Shown: piece after piece, positions 10,827 to 19,371 of the stretch
Position numbering within the stretch: the first letter of the stretch is position 1
Layout: every line of letters starts with the position of its first letter
NCBI RefSeq assembly: GCF_003947455.1
Contig: NZ_QHJH01000011.1
Span: 1 to 64,000, forward strand
Direction of reading: 5' to 3'
Origin: Streptomyces sp. WAC 04229
GTDB taxonomy: Bacteria > Actinomycetota > Actinomycetes > Streptomycetales > Streptomycetaceae
Length of the DNA: 64,000 nt
Position numbers and translations under genes: made by a program
Notes under the pieces: generated by a model
Seen by the model: only the letters and a program-made list of their open reading frames with translations
Databases searched by the model: none
What the model was told of the DNA's origin: nothing

Positions 10827-11261
10827 GCTCGGATGTTAGGTCAGGCGGGCAGACGAGCAGCAGAGGGAGCGGTTGTGACCTTGTTCTCTCCGCGTGTGTG
10901 ACATAAGCCGCTCACGCACCCACTGGCACTCCCATGCTCGCCGGGACTCGGCGGGATGGCCGGTGAGTGCCGACTCACCCGGGTGGACGGTGGTGGCGGG
11001 GTGGGTGACGCGCATTCCCCTCCGGCGGGGATGGTCGCCCACGGCGATGTGCGGCGTCAACGGGGCCGCGTCGTCCGCGGATCGGTGCCACGTGCGCCGC
11101 CGCCGACCCGTCACCCGACGGCTTTCCGATTCCCCCGCCCCGGGCTCGCGGGGGAGTCGCCCTTCGCGCCCGCCCGGCCTCCTCGACGCGACTGGACGGT
11201 CCGAGCCGGAACTGTGGCTTCCACCACAGCCGACGCGATCTTGTCCTGGTGAGATGGCCGG
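10827..11261. other. 435-bp divergent intergenic region upstream of mutA
   Basis: No gene is supported here. A perfect inverted repeat, GGTGAGT-GCCG-ACTCACC, lies at 10962-10979, and a 5-bp-arm repeat (CGCCG-GGACT-CGGCG) lies just before it near 10939. Either could be an operator for mutA, whose start is 136 bp away. Base composition shows no sign of recent insertion. Confidence 0.4.
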
Positions 11262-12278
11262 ATGCTCGGTTTCCTCCTCCGGCTCCTGCCCTTCTGGGTC
11301 CGCGAGCCGCTGTTCATCGTGGTCGGGGCCGTTTTCGGTGTACGCCTCGTGTATCTCGCCCTCCGCGACGACACATGGGTGCCGGCCGGGATCGGTGTGG
11401 TGTTCCTGGTGTTCACCGCGGTGCGCGTCCACACGGTGGTCGGCGCCCTGCGCGCCCGCCGGGACCGCGGCCCGGAGGCCTCGGCGGACGGCACGGCGAC
11501 CGCCGCCCCTGTCCAGGTGCCGGCGCAGACGCAGACTCACGCTCCAGCGGCGCAGCGTCCCACTCCGTCCGCGCGGGAGAAGGAACCCAACGCGTGGGCC
11601 CAGGCCGTCGCGGCCGTGGCCGTGTTCGCGGCGCTCGGGGCCGCGGTGTGGCTGGGCCCGCGTCTGCAGCCCTCCGAGAACGACGGCACGCCGCAGCCCG
11701 CCTCGTGTCCGAGCGGGGAGGGCGAGGAACTGCCGGGCGCCTACGCGAAGAACCCCGAGGCGGTGACCGGCGACGAGCTCTGCAAGGCGCTCAACATGCC
11801 CGACCTGGCCCAGCTCCTGGGAACCCCCGCCGAGGCCGCCACCGTGGCGTCCGGCACGAGCAACACCGCGCCCCTGACCGACGGGAAGGTCGCCCAGCCG
11901 GAGGCCGAGGTCCAGTTCGACACCTACACCGTGAACGTCTCGGCCACGTACAACGAGCTGTCGATCGCCCAGTACGTGAACCTGATGAAGTACGGGGCGG
12001 AGACGGATGTCAGGACGCTCGTGGTCCTCGGCCGGCCCGCGGTCCTCGCCTCGGATCACACCATGAAGATCGAGATCGATCTCGGGAGCGGCGGATCCGG
12101 CGGACCGGTCGAGCAGGGCCCGTTGGCCAGAACGCTGTCCGTGGCCTTCGACGCGCAGGACCGGGGAGGCTACTTCGACATCACCGTGTGGAGCAGGACC
12201 GGAGCCCTCCCGGACGACAGGGCCCTCCTCGGCATCGCCGAGAAGATCCTCCCGGCGATCCCCGAACGGACGGTGTGA
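11262..12278 (+). CDS. Membrane protein, DUF6215-like
   Basis: A 338-aa protein of unknown function that I assign tentatively to the DUF6215 group. Two N-terminal hydrophobic segments (about residues 14-50) are followed by a proline/alanine-rich stretch. A third membrane segment at about 107-127 (WAQAVAAVAVFAALGAAVW) leads to an extracytoplasmic domain with a possible disulfide (PASCPSGEG and DELCKALNMPDLAQLLG). The C-terminal domain resembles streptomycete surface-exposed sensory or solute-binding modules. The ATG at 11262 has only a weak GGTGAG upstream. No operon partner is evident. Confidence 0.7.
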   Translation: MLGFLLRLLPFWVREPLFIVVGAVFGVRLVYLALRDDTWVPAGIGVVFLVFTAVRVHTVVGALRARRDRGPEASADGTATAAPVQVPAQTQTHAPAAQRPTPSAREKEPNAWAQAVAAVAVFAALGAAVWLGPRLQPSENDGTPQPASCPSGEGEELPGAYAKNPEAVTGDELCKALNMPDLAQLLGTPAEAATVASGTSNTAPLTDGKVAQPEAEVQFDTYTVNVSATYNELSIAQYVNLMKYGAETDVRTLVVLGRPAVLASDHTMKIEIDLGSGGSGGPVEQGPLARTLSVAFDAQDRGGYFDITVWSRTGALPDDRALLGIAEKILPAIPERTV

Positions 12279-12337
12279 GAGGCGGTCGGGGATCGCAGCG
12301 GCGTGCTGGACACCGTCCAGGGCGATCACGGACCACC

Positions 12338-12343
12338 TAGGGT
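12338..12343 (+). promoter_or_regulatory. -10 element of a leaderless transcript
   Basis: TAGGGT ends 7 nt before the ATG at 12351, with no ribosome binding site between. This is the usual geometry of leaderless actinobacterial mRNAs. Confidence 0.6.
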
Positions 12344-12350
12344 GTGCGGT

Positions 12351-13088
12351 ATGACGCTGCAGCTTGTTCAGGTGAACTTCAAGGCACGGGACGACTCGGC
12401 ACTTGGTCGCTTCTGGGCGGAGGTCCTCGGCTGGAGTGTCTCCAGTGAAGGGCCCGGGGTCACCAACCTGGAACCGGTGGGCTTCGACTGGCCGGACCCG
12501 TCCGCCGTCTGCGTCGATCTCGTCCGCGTCCCGGACCCGGAGAGCGTGCGGTACCGCGTCCACCTCGCGCTCGCCACGACCTCCGACACCCACCGGACGG
12601 AGTTGATCGCACGCGCGAAGGAACTCGGGGCGACGCACGCGGATGCGGGCCACGACGACGCACCGTGGACGTTGATGGCCGATCCGGAAGGCAACAAGTT
12701 CAGCGTCCTGGAGCCCCAAGAGCTGTACCGGGACACAGGGCCGATAGCCGCCGTGGTCGTCGACTGCGCCGATCCACGGGCGATGGTCCGGTTCTGGGGC
12801 GAGGCGATCGACTGGACCGTCCACGAGCTGACCGACGACCGCGCCCTGCTGCGCTCCGTCAGGGGTGTCGGGCCGTACCTGGAGTTCCGCCGCGCACCTG
12901 ACGACGACGTCGTAGGAAGCCGCGTCCACCTCGACGTGATGTCCGACCCCGTCGAGGACCAGGCGAAGCAGGTCGCCCGACTCGAAGACCTTGGCGCGAC
13001 CCGGGCCGACGTGGGGCAGGGCGACGTCTCCTGGGTCGTCCTGACCGACCCTGAAGGCAACGAGTTCTGCGTCCTCGGCCGGGGCTGA
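12351..13088 (+). CDS. VOC-family protein, two glyoxalase-like domains
   Basis: This 245-aa protein has two vicinal-oxygen-chelate domains in tandem (about 1-120 and 128-245). Each ends in the paired motif DPEGNKFSVL or DPEGNEFCVL. The group includes glyoxalases and drug-binding proteins; no specific substrate can be inferred. The ATG at 12351 is chosen because a -10 hexamer lies 7 nt upstream, indicating a leaderless mRNA. Confidence 0.85.
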   Translation: MTLQLVQVNFKARDDSALGRFWAEVLGWSVSSEGPGVTNLEPVGFDWPDPSAVCVDLVRVPDPESVRYRVHLALATTSDTHRTELIARAKELGATHADAGHDDAPWTLMADPEGNKFSVLEPQELYRDTGPIAAVVVDCADPRAMVRFWGEAIDWTVHELTDDRALLRSVRGVGPYLEFRRAPDDDVVGSRVHLDVMSDPVEDQAKQVARLEDLGATRADVGQGDVSWVVLTDPEGNEFCVLGRG

Positions 13089-13229
13089 CAGACACCCCGG
13101 CGGTTCGCCCACCGCGGTGCGTCAGCGCGCGACGCCTGACCGCGCACTACAGCAACACGCGGAACCCGACGCAGTGCCGCCGTGCACGACGACGGCCGGT
13201 ACCGCATGCGTCTGCACGCCCGTATCCAA

Positions 13230-13255
13230 GGTGTGAGAAACACCTGACAGTGTCA
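13230..13255. promoter_or_regulatory. Two adjacent palindromes upstream of the MMPL transporter gene
   Basis: GGTGT-GAGAA-ACACC (13230-13244) is followed without a gap by TGACA-G-TGTCA (13245-13255). They lie about 110 bp before the transporter start, in an otherwise gene-free stretch. They look like operators for a repressor I cannot name. Confidence 0.55.
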
Positions 13256-13366
13256 AGTAAATCTCGCACTGCCAAAGCCCCTTGCTGCCTGGCTACCTTC
13301 AGGGCCACACCCCCACCACCCGCGCGGGCCCGGGGTTCACGCCGTCAGAATGCAAGGAGAAAGTGC

Positions 13367-15595
13367 GTGTTCGAACGCATAGCCGAATTGGCGATCCGCC
13401 GGTCCCGGCTGGTCCTCGTCATCACCGCCGTGGCCGTGGTCCTCATGGGAGTTCTGGGCGCCGGCGCGTTCGGCAAGCTCCTGCCCGGTGGATTTGACGA
13501 CCCGTCGTCCCAGTCCAGCAGGGCCGAGGCGGTCATCAGCGACAAGTTCGGCGGGGAGTCCAACCTGGTCCTGCTGGTCCGGGCCCCCGAGGGTGGCGTC
13601 GACGCGGCGGCCGTCAAGCAGCAGGGCGCGAAACTGGCGGCCGGTCTGAAGGAGGAGGACACGGTCGCGAACGTCATCTCGTACTGGGACACGGGCAACC
13701 CGGACCTCCGCTCCAAGGACGGCAGTCAGGCGATGGTGCTCGCCCATGTGAAGGGCGGTGACAGCGAGGAGCGGGAGAACGCCAAGGAGATCATCGACGA
13801 GTACACCGGTGCGAAGGGCGCCGGGCTCACCGTCGAGGCCGGCGGCACCGCTGCCGTGGGCGACGACATGGGGACCTACTCCTCCAAGGACCTCGTACTC
13901 GCCGAGGCGATCGCGGTGCCCCTGACCCTCCTGCTGCTCCTCTTCGTCTTCGGCAGTGTGGTCTCGGCCCTGCTGCCGCTGGTCATCGGACTCATCGCGA
14001 TCGTGGGTACCTTCGCGGAACTCTTCGTCCTCGGCAGCGCCACCAGCATCTCCATCACCGCCACCAACCTGACCACCGCCCTGGGACTCGGCCTCGGCAT
14101 CGACTACGCGCTGCTGATGGTCAGCCGGTTCCGCGAACGGCTCGCGAAGGGCGCGAGCGTGGACGACGCCGTCCGGCACACCGTGCACACCGCGGGCCGT
14201 ACGGTCGCCTTCTCCGCCGCCACGGTGGCGGTCGCGCTCGCCGCGCTGCTCGTGTTCCCCCAGTACTTCCTGCGCTCGTTCGGGTACGCAGGGGTCGGTG
14301 TCGTCGCCATCGCCGCCATCAGCACCCTGCTCGTGATGCCGGCCCTGCTCAAGGTCCTGGGGCATCGGGTGGACAAGGGGCGGCTGCCCTGGGCGGGGAA
14401 CGCGAAGCGGCAGGACTCCAGGCTCCCCTTCTGGGGCCGGCTGGCCCGTACGGCCATGCGGCGTCCCGCCCTCACCGCGATGCCGGTCCTCGCAGTGCTG
14501 CTGCTGGCGGCGAGCCCGCTGCTGGGCATCACCATCGGCATCGCCGACGAGCGCTCCCTGCCCGAGGACGCCAGGAGCCGCCAGGTCTCGGCCGCACTGG
14601 AGAAGAACTTCAACGGCAGCGACGCGGCGGCCATCCACGTGGTCATGGACGAGGCGGTCGGCAGGGCACCGCTGGACGCGTACGCGGGCAAGCTCTCGGA
14701 GCTCGACGGCGTGGTCCGCGTCGAGGCGTCCACCGGGACCTACACCGACGGCCGTGCCACCGCGCCCGGTCCGCGCAACACCGCGCTCGGCCGCCCCGAG
14801 GCGCAGCGGATCAACGTGGTGAGCGACCTGACACCGATGTCGGAGGCGGCCCAGGGCCTGGTCAAGGACGTGCGAGCGGTCGAAGCGCCCGAGGGGACGG
14901 ACCCCTTGGCGGGCGGCAGGGACGCCGCACTGGTCGACTCCAAGGACTCCATCACCAGCCTGATTCCGCCGGCCGGCGGCCTGATCGCCCTCACCACCTT
15001 CCTCCTGCTGTTCCTGTTCACCGGCAGCGTGGTGCAGCCGCTGCGGGCGCTGGTGCTCAACATCGTCAGCCTGGGAGCGGCCCTCGGCGTCATGACGTGG
15101 ATGTTCCAGGACGGCCACCTCTCCGACCTGTTCGGTTTCACGCCGCAGCCGATGGAGGTCTCGATGACGCTGCTGATGTTCTGCATCGCCTTCGGCCTCT
15201 CGATGGACTACGAGGTGTTCGTCACCAGCCGGATCAAGGAGCTGCACGACGCGGGCGCGGACAACGAGACCGCGGTGGTCAACGGGCTCGGGCACACGGG
15301 ACGCATCGTCAGCGCCGCGGCCTGTCTGCTGGCGGTGAGCTTCTTCGCCTTCGGGACGGCCGGCATCAGCTACATGCAGATGTTCGGTCTGGGCAGCGGA
15401 CTGGCCATCCTCATCGACGCCGTCGCCGTCCGCGGCGTCCTCGTGCCCGCCGCGATGCGCGTGCTCGGCCGCGCGGCCTGGTACGCGCCACCGTCCCTGC
15501 GCAAGGCGCACGACCGCTTCGGCCTCAGCGAGGGCGGCCACGAGCCTGCGCCACCGCCACAGCGGACGTACGAGAAGGACCCCACGGGAGTCTGA
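13367..15595 (+). CDS. MMPL/RND-family membrane transporter
   Basis: A 742-aa transporter with two repeats of the MMPL architecture. Each has a first membrane helix, an extracytoplasmic loop and a group of further helices (about 185-350 and 530-690), giving roughly 12 segments. Conserved blocks include GLGIDYALLMVSRFRE and GLSMDYEVFVTSRIKE, which hold the proton-relay Asp-Tyr pairs. Such proteins export lipids or drugs using proton flux. GTG at 13367 is chosen for AAGGAGA 6 nt upstream. Paired palindromes upstream suggest repressor control; a MarR gene lies downstream but its own repeats have a different sequence. Confidence 0.9.
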   Translation: MFERIAELAIRRSRLVLVITAVAVVLMGVLGAGAFGKLLPGGFDDPSSQSSRAEAVISDKFGGESNLVLLVRAPEGGVDAAAVKQQGAKLAAGLKEEDTVANVISYWDTGNPDLRSKDGSQAMVLAHVKGGDSEERENAKEIIDEYTGAKGAGLTVEAGGTAAVGDDMGTYSSKDLVLAEAIAVPLTLLLLLFVFGSVVSALLPLVIGLIAIVGTFAELFVLGSATSISITATNLTTALGLGLGIDYALLMVSRFRERLAKGASVDDAVRHTVHTAGRTVAFSAATVAVALAALLVFPQYFLRSFGYAGVGVVAIAAISTLLVMPALLKVLGHRVDKGRLPWAGNAKRQDSRLPFWGRLARTAMRRPALTAMPVLAVLLLAASPLLGITIGIADERSLPEDARSRQVSAALEKNFNGSDAAAIHVVMDEAVGRAPLDAYAGKLSELDGVVRVEASTGTYTDGRATAPGPRNTALGRPEAQRINVVSDLTPMSEAAQGLVKDVRAVEAPEGTDPLAGGRDAALVDSKDSITSLIPPAGGLIALTTFLLLFLFTGSVVQPLRALVLNIVSLGAALGVMTWMFQDGHLSDLFGFTPQPMEVSMTLLMFCIAFGLSMDYEVFVTSRIKELHDAGADNETAVVNGLGHTGRIVSAAACLLAVSFFAFGTAGISYMQMFGLGSGLAILIDAVAVRGVLVPAAMRVLGRAAWYAPPSLRKAHDRFGLSEGGHEPAPPPQRTYEKDPTGV

Positions 15596-15614
15596 TCCAC
15601 GCGACGGTGATCAC

Positions 15615-15660
15615 CCCGGCGGTGCCCGGTCCCGGCAGTGACAGTCGTGTCACCGCCGGG
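15615..15660 (+). terminator. Hairpin after the MMPL transporter gene
   Basis: CCCGGCGGTG (15615-15624) pairs with CACCGCCGGG (15651-15660), and an inner GTGAC/GTCAC pair strengthens the structure. It begins 20 nt past the stop codon. Confidence 0.6.
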
Positions 15661-15735
15661 ACCTTCGTGCTCCGCGTCCGCGGGGGTGTGCGGGCAGCGG
15701 ATGCGTACCCCGGGTGTCTGCAGGAACCTGGAACC

Positions 15736-15918
15736 ATGACCGAACCGCTCGTACCCCCTCAGGAGACCCCTCCCGTCGAAGGCTCCACGGCGGAGGCCCA
15801 CGAGGAGCGCCCCGACGGCGGCATCTGGGAGCACCCCCGGATCTGGACGTGGATCATCCTCATCGGTGCGGTGATCTTCGCCGCCTTCTTCGTCGCCCGC
15901 GCCGTGTCGCTGATGTGA
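15736..15918 (+). CDS. Small single-span membrane protein (DUF6480-like)
   Basis: This 60-aa protein has an acidic, proline-rich N-terminus (PPQETPPVEGSTAEA) and one C-terminal membrane helix (IWTWIILIGAVIFAAFFVAR). The N-terminal pattern resembles the small DUF6480 proteins of Streptomyces, so the assignment is tentative. It follows the transporter terminator, so it likely has its own promoter, and it is convergent with marR. Confidence 0.65.
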   Translation: MTEPLVPPQETPPVEGSTAEAHEERPDGGIWEHPRIWTWIILIGAVIFAAFFVARAVSLM

Positions 15919-15931
15919 CCGGCTCCGCCCG

Positions 15932-16417
15932 TCAGCCGAAGTCGTCGGGGACGATGCGGAGCTTCTGCGCGATGCGCGCGAGGGCCTTCTGGTCCGTGGT
16001 GTTGAGCGAGTCGAGGACGGTGCGGCGTACGGAGCGCAGGTGGGCGGGGGCCGCCCGGTCCACGGTGTCGAAGCCGGTGGCGGTCAGTTCGGCGAGCGTG
16101 TAGCGGCCGTCCGCCGGGTCGGGGGTCCGTACGATCCAGCCCCGCTGTTCACAGCGTTTGACGACGTTGGACAGGCGGGAGAGCGACCCGCTGGCGAGGA
16201 AGGCGAGTTCTCCCATGCGCAGCTTGCGCTGCGGAGCCTCGGAGAGGTGGCTGAGCACGAGGTACTCGAACAGGGTGAGGCCGTGCTCCTGCCGCAGCGG
16301 TGACTCCAGCTTGCCGGGCAGCAGCAGGACGAGGGAGATCAGCCCCGTCCACGCCGCCTTCTCCTGCTCGTCGAGCCATCGCAGCTCCTGATCGTCCTCG
16401 TGTTCTCCGGTGCCGCT
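15932..16417 (-). CDS. MarR-family transcriptional regulator
   Basis: A 161-aa winged-helix regulator. The DNA-reading part is visible in LRMGELAFLASGSLSRLSNV (recognition helix) and the wing GWIVRTPDPADGRYTLAELT with the conserved DxRxxxxxLT pattern. The GTG at 16417 is preferred because GGGAGG precedes it and because a longer start at 16492 would place the operator-like repeats inside the coding region. It is divergent from a RidA-like gene and probably represses both through the two 20-bp repeats between them. Confidence 0.9.
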   Translation of the reverse strand, partial: SGTGEHEDDQELRWLDEQEKAAWTGLISLVLLLPGKLESPLRQEHGLTLFEYLVLSHLSEAPQRKLRMGELAFLASGSLSRLSNVVKRCEQRGWIVRTPDPADGRYTLAELTATGFDTVDRAAPAHLRSVRRTVLDSLNTTDQKALARIAQKLRIVPDDFG

Positions 16418-16435
16418 CACGGGACCTCCCGTCAT

Positions 16436-16488
16436 CACTTTGCGCTTGAAGTCATCGCTTGCTAGTCTCACTTTACGCGTGAAGTCAT
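16436..16488. promoter_or_regulatory. Two 20-bp direct repeats in the marR/ridA intergenic region
   Basis: CACTTTGCGCTTGAAGTCAT (16436-16455) and CACTTTACGCGTGAAGTCAT (16469-16488) share 18 of 20 bases and start 33 bp apart, three helical turns. The second has an inner palindrome centred on ACGCGT. A -10-like TAGTCT for the plus strand lies between them at 16463-16468. They are the probable MarR operators. Confidence 0.75.
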
Positions 16489-16530
16489 ACAACGGGAAAC
16501 GCGGCCCTGCGGACAGGAAGAGGGACCACC

Positions 16531-16956
16531 ATGAGCACCGTCACTTTCGGCGTCACTCCGGGCTTCGGTGAGAAGCTCCACGAGGCCCTCGGCTACAGCG
16601 GAGCCGTCCGCGTCGGCGACCGGGTGGAGATCTCCGGCCAGGCGGGGGTGGACGACGATCTGGTCGTCCCCGACTCGCTGGAGGACGAGATCGTCCAGGC
16701 CTTCGACAACGTGGAGCGCACCCTCGCCACGGTGGGCGCGACGTGGAAGGACGTCATCCACGTCAACTCGTACCACAAGGTCGCACCGGGCGACGACGTC
16801 ATCGGCGAGGACCACAACAGGGTCATGGCCGAGCAGTTCCGCCGTCGCCTCGGCGGCCGCGCGCCGATCTGGACCGAGACCGGCGTCACGGTCCTCGGCC
16901 TCGCCGCCATGCGTGTGGAGATCCGCGTCACCGCCATCGCCGGATCCGGGAACTGA
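16531..16956 (+). CDS. RidA/YjgF-family protein
   Basis: This 141-aa protein is of the RidA family, whose best-known members hydrolyse reactive enamine/imine intermediates. Family features are VRVGDRVEISGQAGVD near the N-terminus, the helix QAFDNVERTLATVGATWKDV and a C-terminal MRVEIRVTAIA strand. The exact subgroup, and therefore the catalytic arginine, cannot be settled by eye. It is divergent from marR and likely repressed by it, so it may act on a ligand sensed by MarR. Confidence 0.88.
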   Translation: MSTVTFGVTPGFGEKLHEALGYSGAVRVGDRVEISGQAGVDDDLVVPDSLEDEIVQAFDNVERTLATVGATWKDVIHVNSYHKVAPGDDVIGEDHNRVMAEQFRRRLGGRAPIWTETGVTVLGLAAMRVEIRVTAIAGSGN

Positions 16957-16972
16957 ACGCTGAGGCGCCGCT

Positions 16973-17941
16973 TTATGCGTGCTGCTCCGTGTAGTGCCTC
17001 CGGAGCAGGTCCGTTCCCCAGTCGTGGCGGACGTGGCGCCAGACCGAGTGGGCGTGGTTTCCGTCGTCCTGGGTGTTGTCGTACTCGATGAGGAAGTCCG
17101 GGGCGCGGACGCAGTAGTAGTGCCGGTCGCCGGGGACGAGGCCGCCGGCCCAGGCGAAGGAGACCGAACCCAGTCCGCGGGTCACCGCGTCCGACCAGCA
17201 CTCCCGCGCGTACGCAGCGGGCGCGCGGTCGAGATAGCGGCGCACCAGGGACTCCAGGAGGCGCTGCTGACCGGGCGTCATGCGGTCGTGGGCCAGGCCG
17301 TCCGGCAGGACGGTCGGATCGGCGAAGGGATCGTCCCGGGTCAGGATGTCGTCCGGCGGCACGGCGGCGAAGAGCGCCTCGGCCCGCGCACCGCCGTCCA
17401 GATCCGTGATCAGCTCCCTGGCCAGGTCCTCCTCCGGGCCCAGGAGCCGGCGGCCGGCCTGGGGGCCGCTGCCGACGCGGGCCGGTTCCGAGCCGACGAA
17501 GTGCGGCGTCACCCGGATCCCGACCGCCGTGACCAGGACGTGCACCGCGAGGTGGTGGCCGTTCATCCGCCAGCCCCACGGTTCGTCGCCGTCCGGGTCG
17601 CCGAGCAGCCGTACCCAGTAGCGGTCCGCGCCCACGGACCCCTGCTGGGCGCGGCGATGCCGTTCCACCTCGATAGCCCCGCGCGCCAGCTCCGCTCCCG
17701 GCGCGCTGTGCGCCGTGGCCAGCAGCGCGTCGACCGCCTCACGCTGCCGGGCGTCGAGACCCTCGGTGGAGAGTCCGGGGCGCGGGCCCGGCAGGTAGGT
17801 CCACTCGCGCAGCTCCGGCGCGTCCAGCCGGTCCGGCCCTGAGCGCAGTTCACGCACCTGCTCCGGCTCCAGGGCGGCCAGCAGCGCATGCGCCGCCTCC
17901 CGCATCCCGGAGGCGATGTGCTTCGACGGGATCTCGCCCAC
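16973..17941 (-). CDS. DUF3500 domain protein
   Basis: A 322-aa protein matching DUF3500, a family of unknown function found in bacteria and fungi. The conserved core is PWGWRMNGHHLAVH followed by HFVGSEPA, and the C-terminus has HYYCVRAPDFLIEYDNTQDD. The His- and Asp-rich blocks suggest a metal-dependent enzyme, but this is inference. GTG at 17941 is chosen because GGGAGGAG lies 6 nt upstream. The start is divergent to tsaD, sharing a 197-bp region. Confidence 0.8.
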   Translation of the reverse strand: MGEIPSKHIASGMREAAHALLAALEPEQVRELRSGPDRLDAPELREWTYLPGPRPGLSTEGLDARQREAVDALLATAHSAPGAELARGAIEVERHRRAQQGSVGADRYWVRLLGDPDGDEPWGWRMNGHHLAVHVLVTAVGIRVTPHFVGSEPARVGSGPQAGRRLLGPEEDLARELITDLDGGARAEALFAAVPPDDILTRDDPFADPTVLPDGLAHDRMTPGQQRLLESLVRRYLDRAPAAYARECWSDAVTRGLGSVSFAWAGGLVPGDRHYYCVRAPDFLIEYDNTQDDGNHAHSVWRHVRHDWGTDLLRRHYTEQHA

Positions 17942-18090
17942 GCTTCTCCTCCCGCTGACGGCCGCACGGCCGGCAACGGGCTTCATTCTGCGCGCGGAAT
18001 CCCCTGCCCGCATGCCTCCGCGGTCAGGAAGCGCTCACCCGCACGCGCTCGCCGTCGCCCTCGGACGGGCCGGACGTTTCCAGGCGCCTA

Positions 18091-18107
18091 TTGCACATAT
18101 ATTGCAG
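18091..18107. promoter_or_regulatory. Nur-box-like operator overlapping a promoter
   Basis: TTGCAC-ATATA-TTGCAG matches the Streptomyces Nur box TTGCAA-N5-TTGCAA in 10 of 12 fixed bases. It overlaps a -10 element (TATATT, 18098-18103) and lies 32 bp before the tsaD start. Nur is the nickel-responsive Fur-family repressor. Binding is inferred from sequence only. Confidence 0.5.
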
Positions 18108-18138
18108 ATGCAGTTCCAGCGCAGAAGGAGATGACCCG

Positions 18139-19209
18139 ATGGGCGGACCAGTGGTACTCGGGATCGAGTCCTCGTGCGACGAGACCGGAGCCGGGATCGT
18201 CCAGGACGGAAGGCTGCTCGCCCACGTCGTGGCGTCGAGCATGGACGAGCACGCCCGATTCGGCGGGGTCGTGCCCGAGATCGCCGCCCGGGCGCATCTC
18301 GAGGCGTTCACCCCGGTCGTGCGTGAGGCCCTCGAACGGGCGGGGCTGGGACTCGGCCGGATCGACGCCGTCGCCGTCACGACCGGCCCCGGCCTCTCCG
18401 GCGCCCTCCAGGTCGGCCTCGCGGGAGCCAAGTCGCTCGCCTACGGGGCGGGCGTGCCGCTGTACGGGGTGCATCACCTCGCCGGACACGTCGCCGCGGA
18501 CACGCTGGAGCACGGGCCGCTGCCCACGCCGTGCGTCGTGCTGATCGTCTCCGGCGGACACACCTCGCTGCTCCTCGTACGGGACCTGGTGCGTGAGCCG
18601 ATCCTGCACCTCGGGGACACCCTCGACGACGCGGCGGGGGAGTGCTTCGACAAGGTCGCCCGCATCCTCGGCCTGCCCTATCCGGGCGGACCCGCGATCG
18701 ACCGCGCGGCACGGGAGGGCGACCCCCGCGCCGTCGACTTCCCCCGCCCCCTCACGCGCCCCGGCGACGATCCGTACGCCTTCTCCTTCTCGGGACTCAA
18801 GACGGCCGCGGCCCGATGGGTCGAGAGGCAGCGGCTGCGCGGCGAGGAGGTGCCGGTGGCCGACGGTGCCGCCGCCCTGCAGGAGGCCGTCGCGGACGTG
18901 CTGACCCGCAAGGCGCTCGCCGCCTGCCGCGCACACGACGTGCGGACACTGATCGTGGTCGGCGGTGTGGCCGCGAACTCCCGGGTCCGGGGCCTGGCCG
19001 AGGAACGCTGCGCCGCGGCCGGGATCGAGCTGCGAGTGCCGCCCATGACGCTGTGCACGGACAACGGCGCCATGATCGCCGCCGTCGGTGACCTCCTCGT
19101 CCGCGCCGGTGCCGAGCCCGCGCCGCTGGAGGTGTCCATCGATCCGTCGGCGCCGCTGGAGTACGCCTCCCTGACCCCGCTCCCGGCCCTCTCACCGCAG
19201 GCCGCCTGA
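18139..19209 (+). CDS. tsaD: tRNA N6-threonylcarbamoyladenosine transferase TsaD
   Basis: A 356-aa ASKHA-fold protein that transfers threonylcarbamoyl to A37 of ANN-reading tRNAs together with TsaB and TsaE. Visible are the nucleotide block [10 protein letters not shown] (8-17), the metal ligands His113 and His117 in [31 protein letters not shown] and CTDNGAMIA with the third ligand Asp. ATG at 18139 has AAGGAG well placed. No tsaB, tsaE, rimI or alr is adjacent, which is unusual because tsaD is normally linked to these. A Nur-box-like site covers its promoter. It could be a second, regulated copy. Confidence 0.9.
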   Translation: MGGPVVLGIESSCDETGAGIVQDGRLLAHVVASSMDEHARFGGVVPEIAARAHLEAFTPVVREALERAGLGLGRIDAVAVTTGPGLSGALQVGLAGAKSLAYGAGVPLYGVHHLAGHVAADTLEHGPLPTPCVVLIVSGGHTSLLLVRDLVREPILHLGDTLDDAAGECFDKVARILGLPYPGGPAIDRAAREGDPRAVDFPRPLTRPGDDPYAFSFSGLKTAAARWVERQRLRGEEVPVADGAAALQEAVADVLTRKALAACRAHDVRTLIVVGGVAANSRVRGLAEERCAAAGIELRVPPMTLCTDNGAMIAAVGDLLVRAGAEPAPLEVSIDPSAPLEYASLTPLPALSPQAA

Positions 19210-19371
19210 TACCGGCCGGCGCCGCACCCGACACCCGGCCCGCACACCCGGCCGGCGGCCGGCCCAGCCCTCGGCCGGAGTGGGCGAACGCTGAGCCGGA
19301 CCGGGTGTCAGTGCTCCCGGCCATACTCGTGCCGCGGCGCCACCCGGGCTCCGCGGTACGAGGGGAGCGAC

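Noticed and set aside
10827..11261. Cobalamin riboswitch upstream of mutA
   Set aside because: No B12-box-like sequence or suitable paired elements could be found by eye.
10836..13112. 758-residue minus-strand frame
   Set aside because: It opposes the DUF6215 and VOC genes, which have real motifs; its composition is shadow-like.
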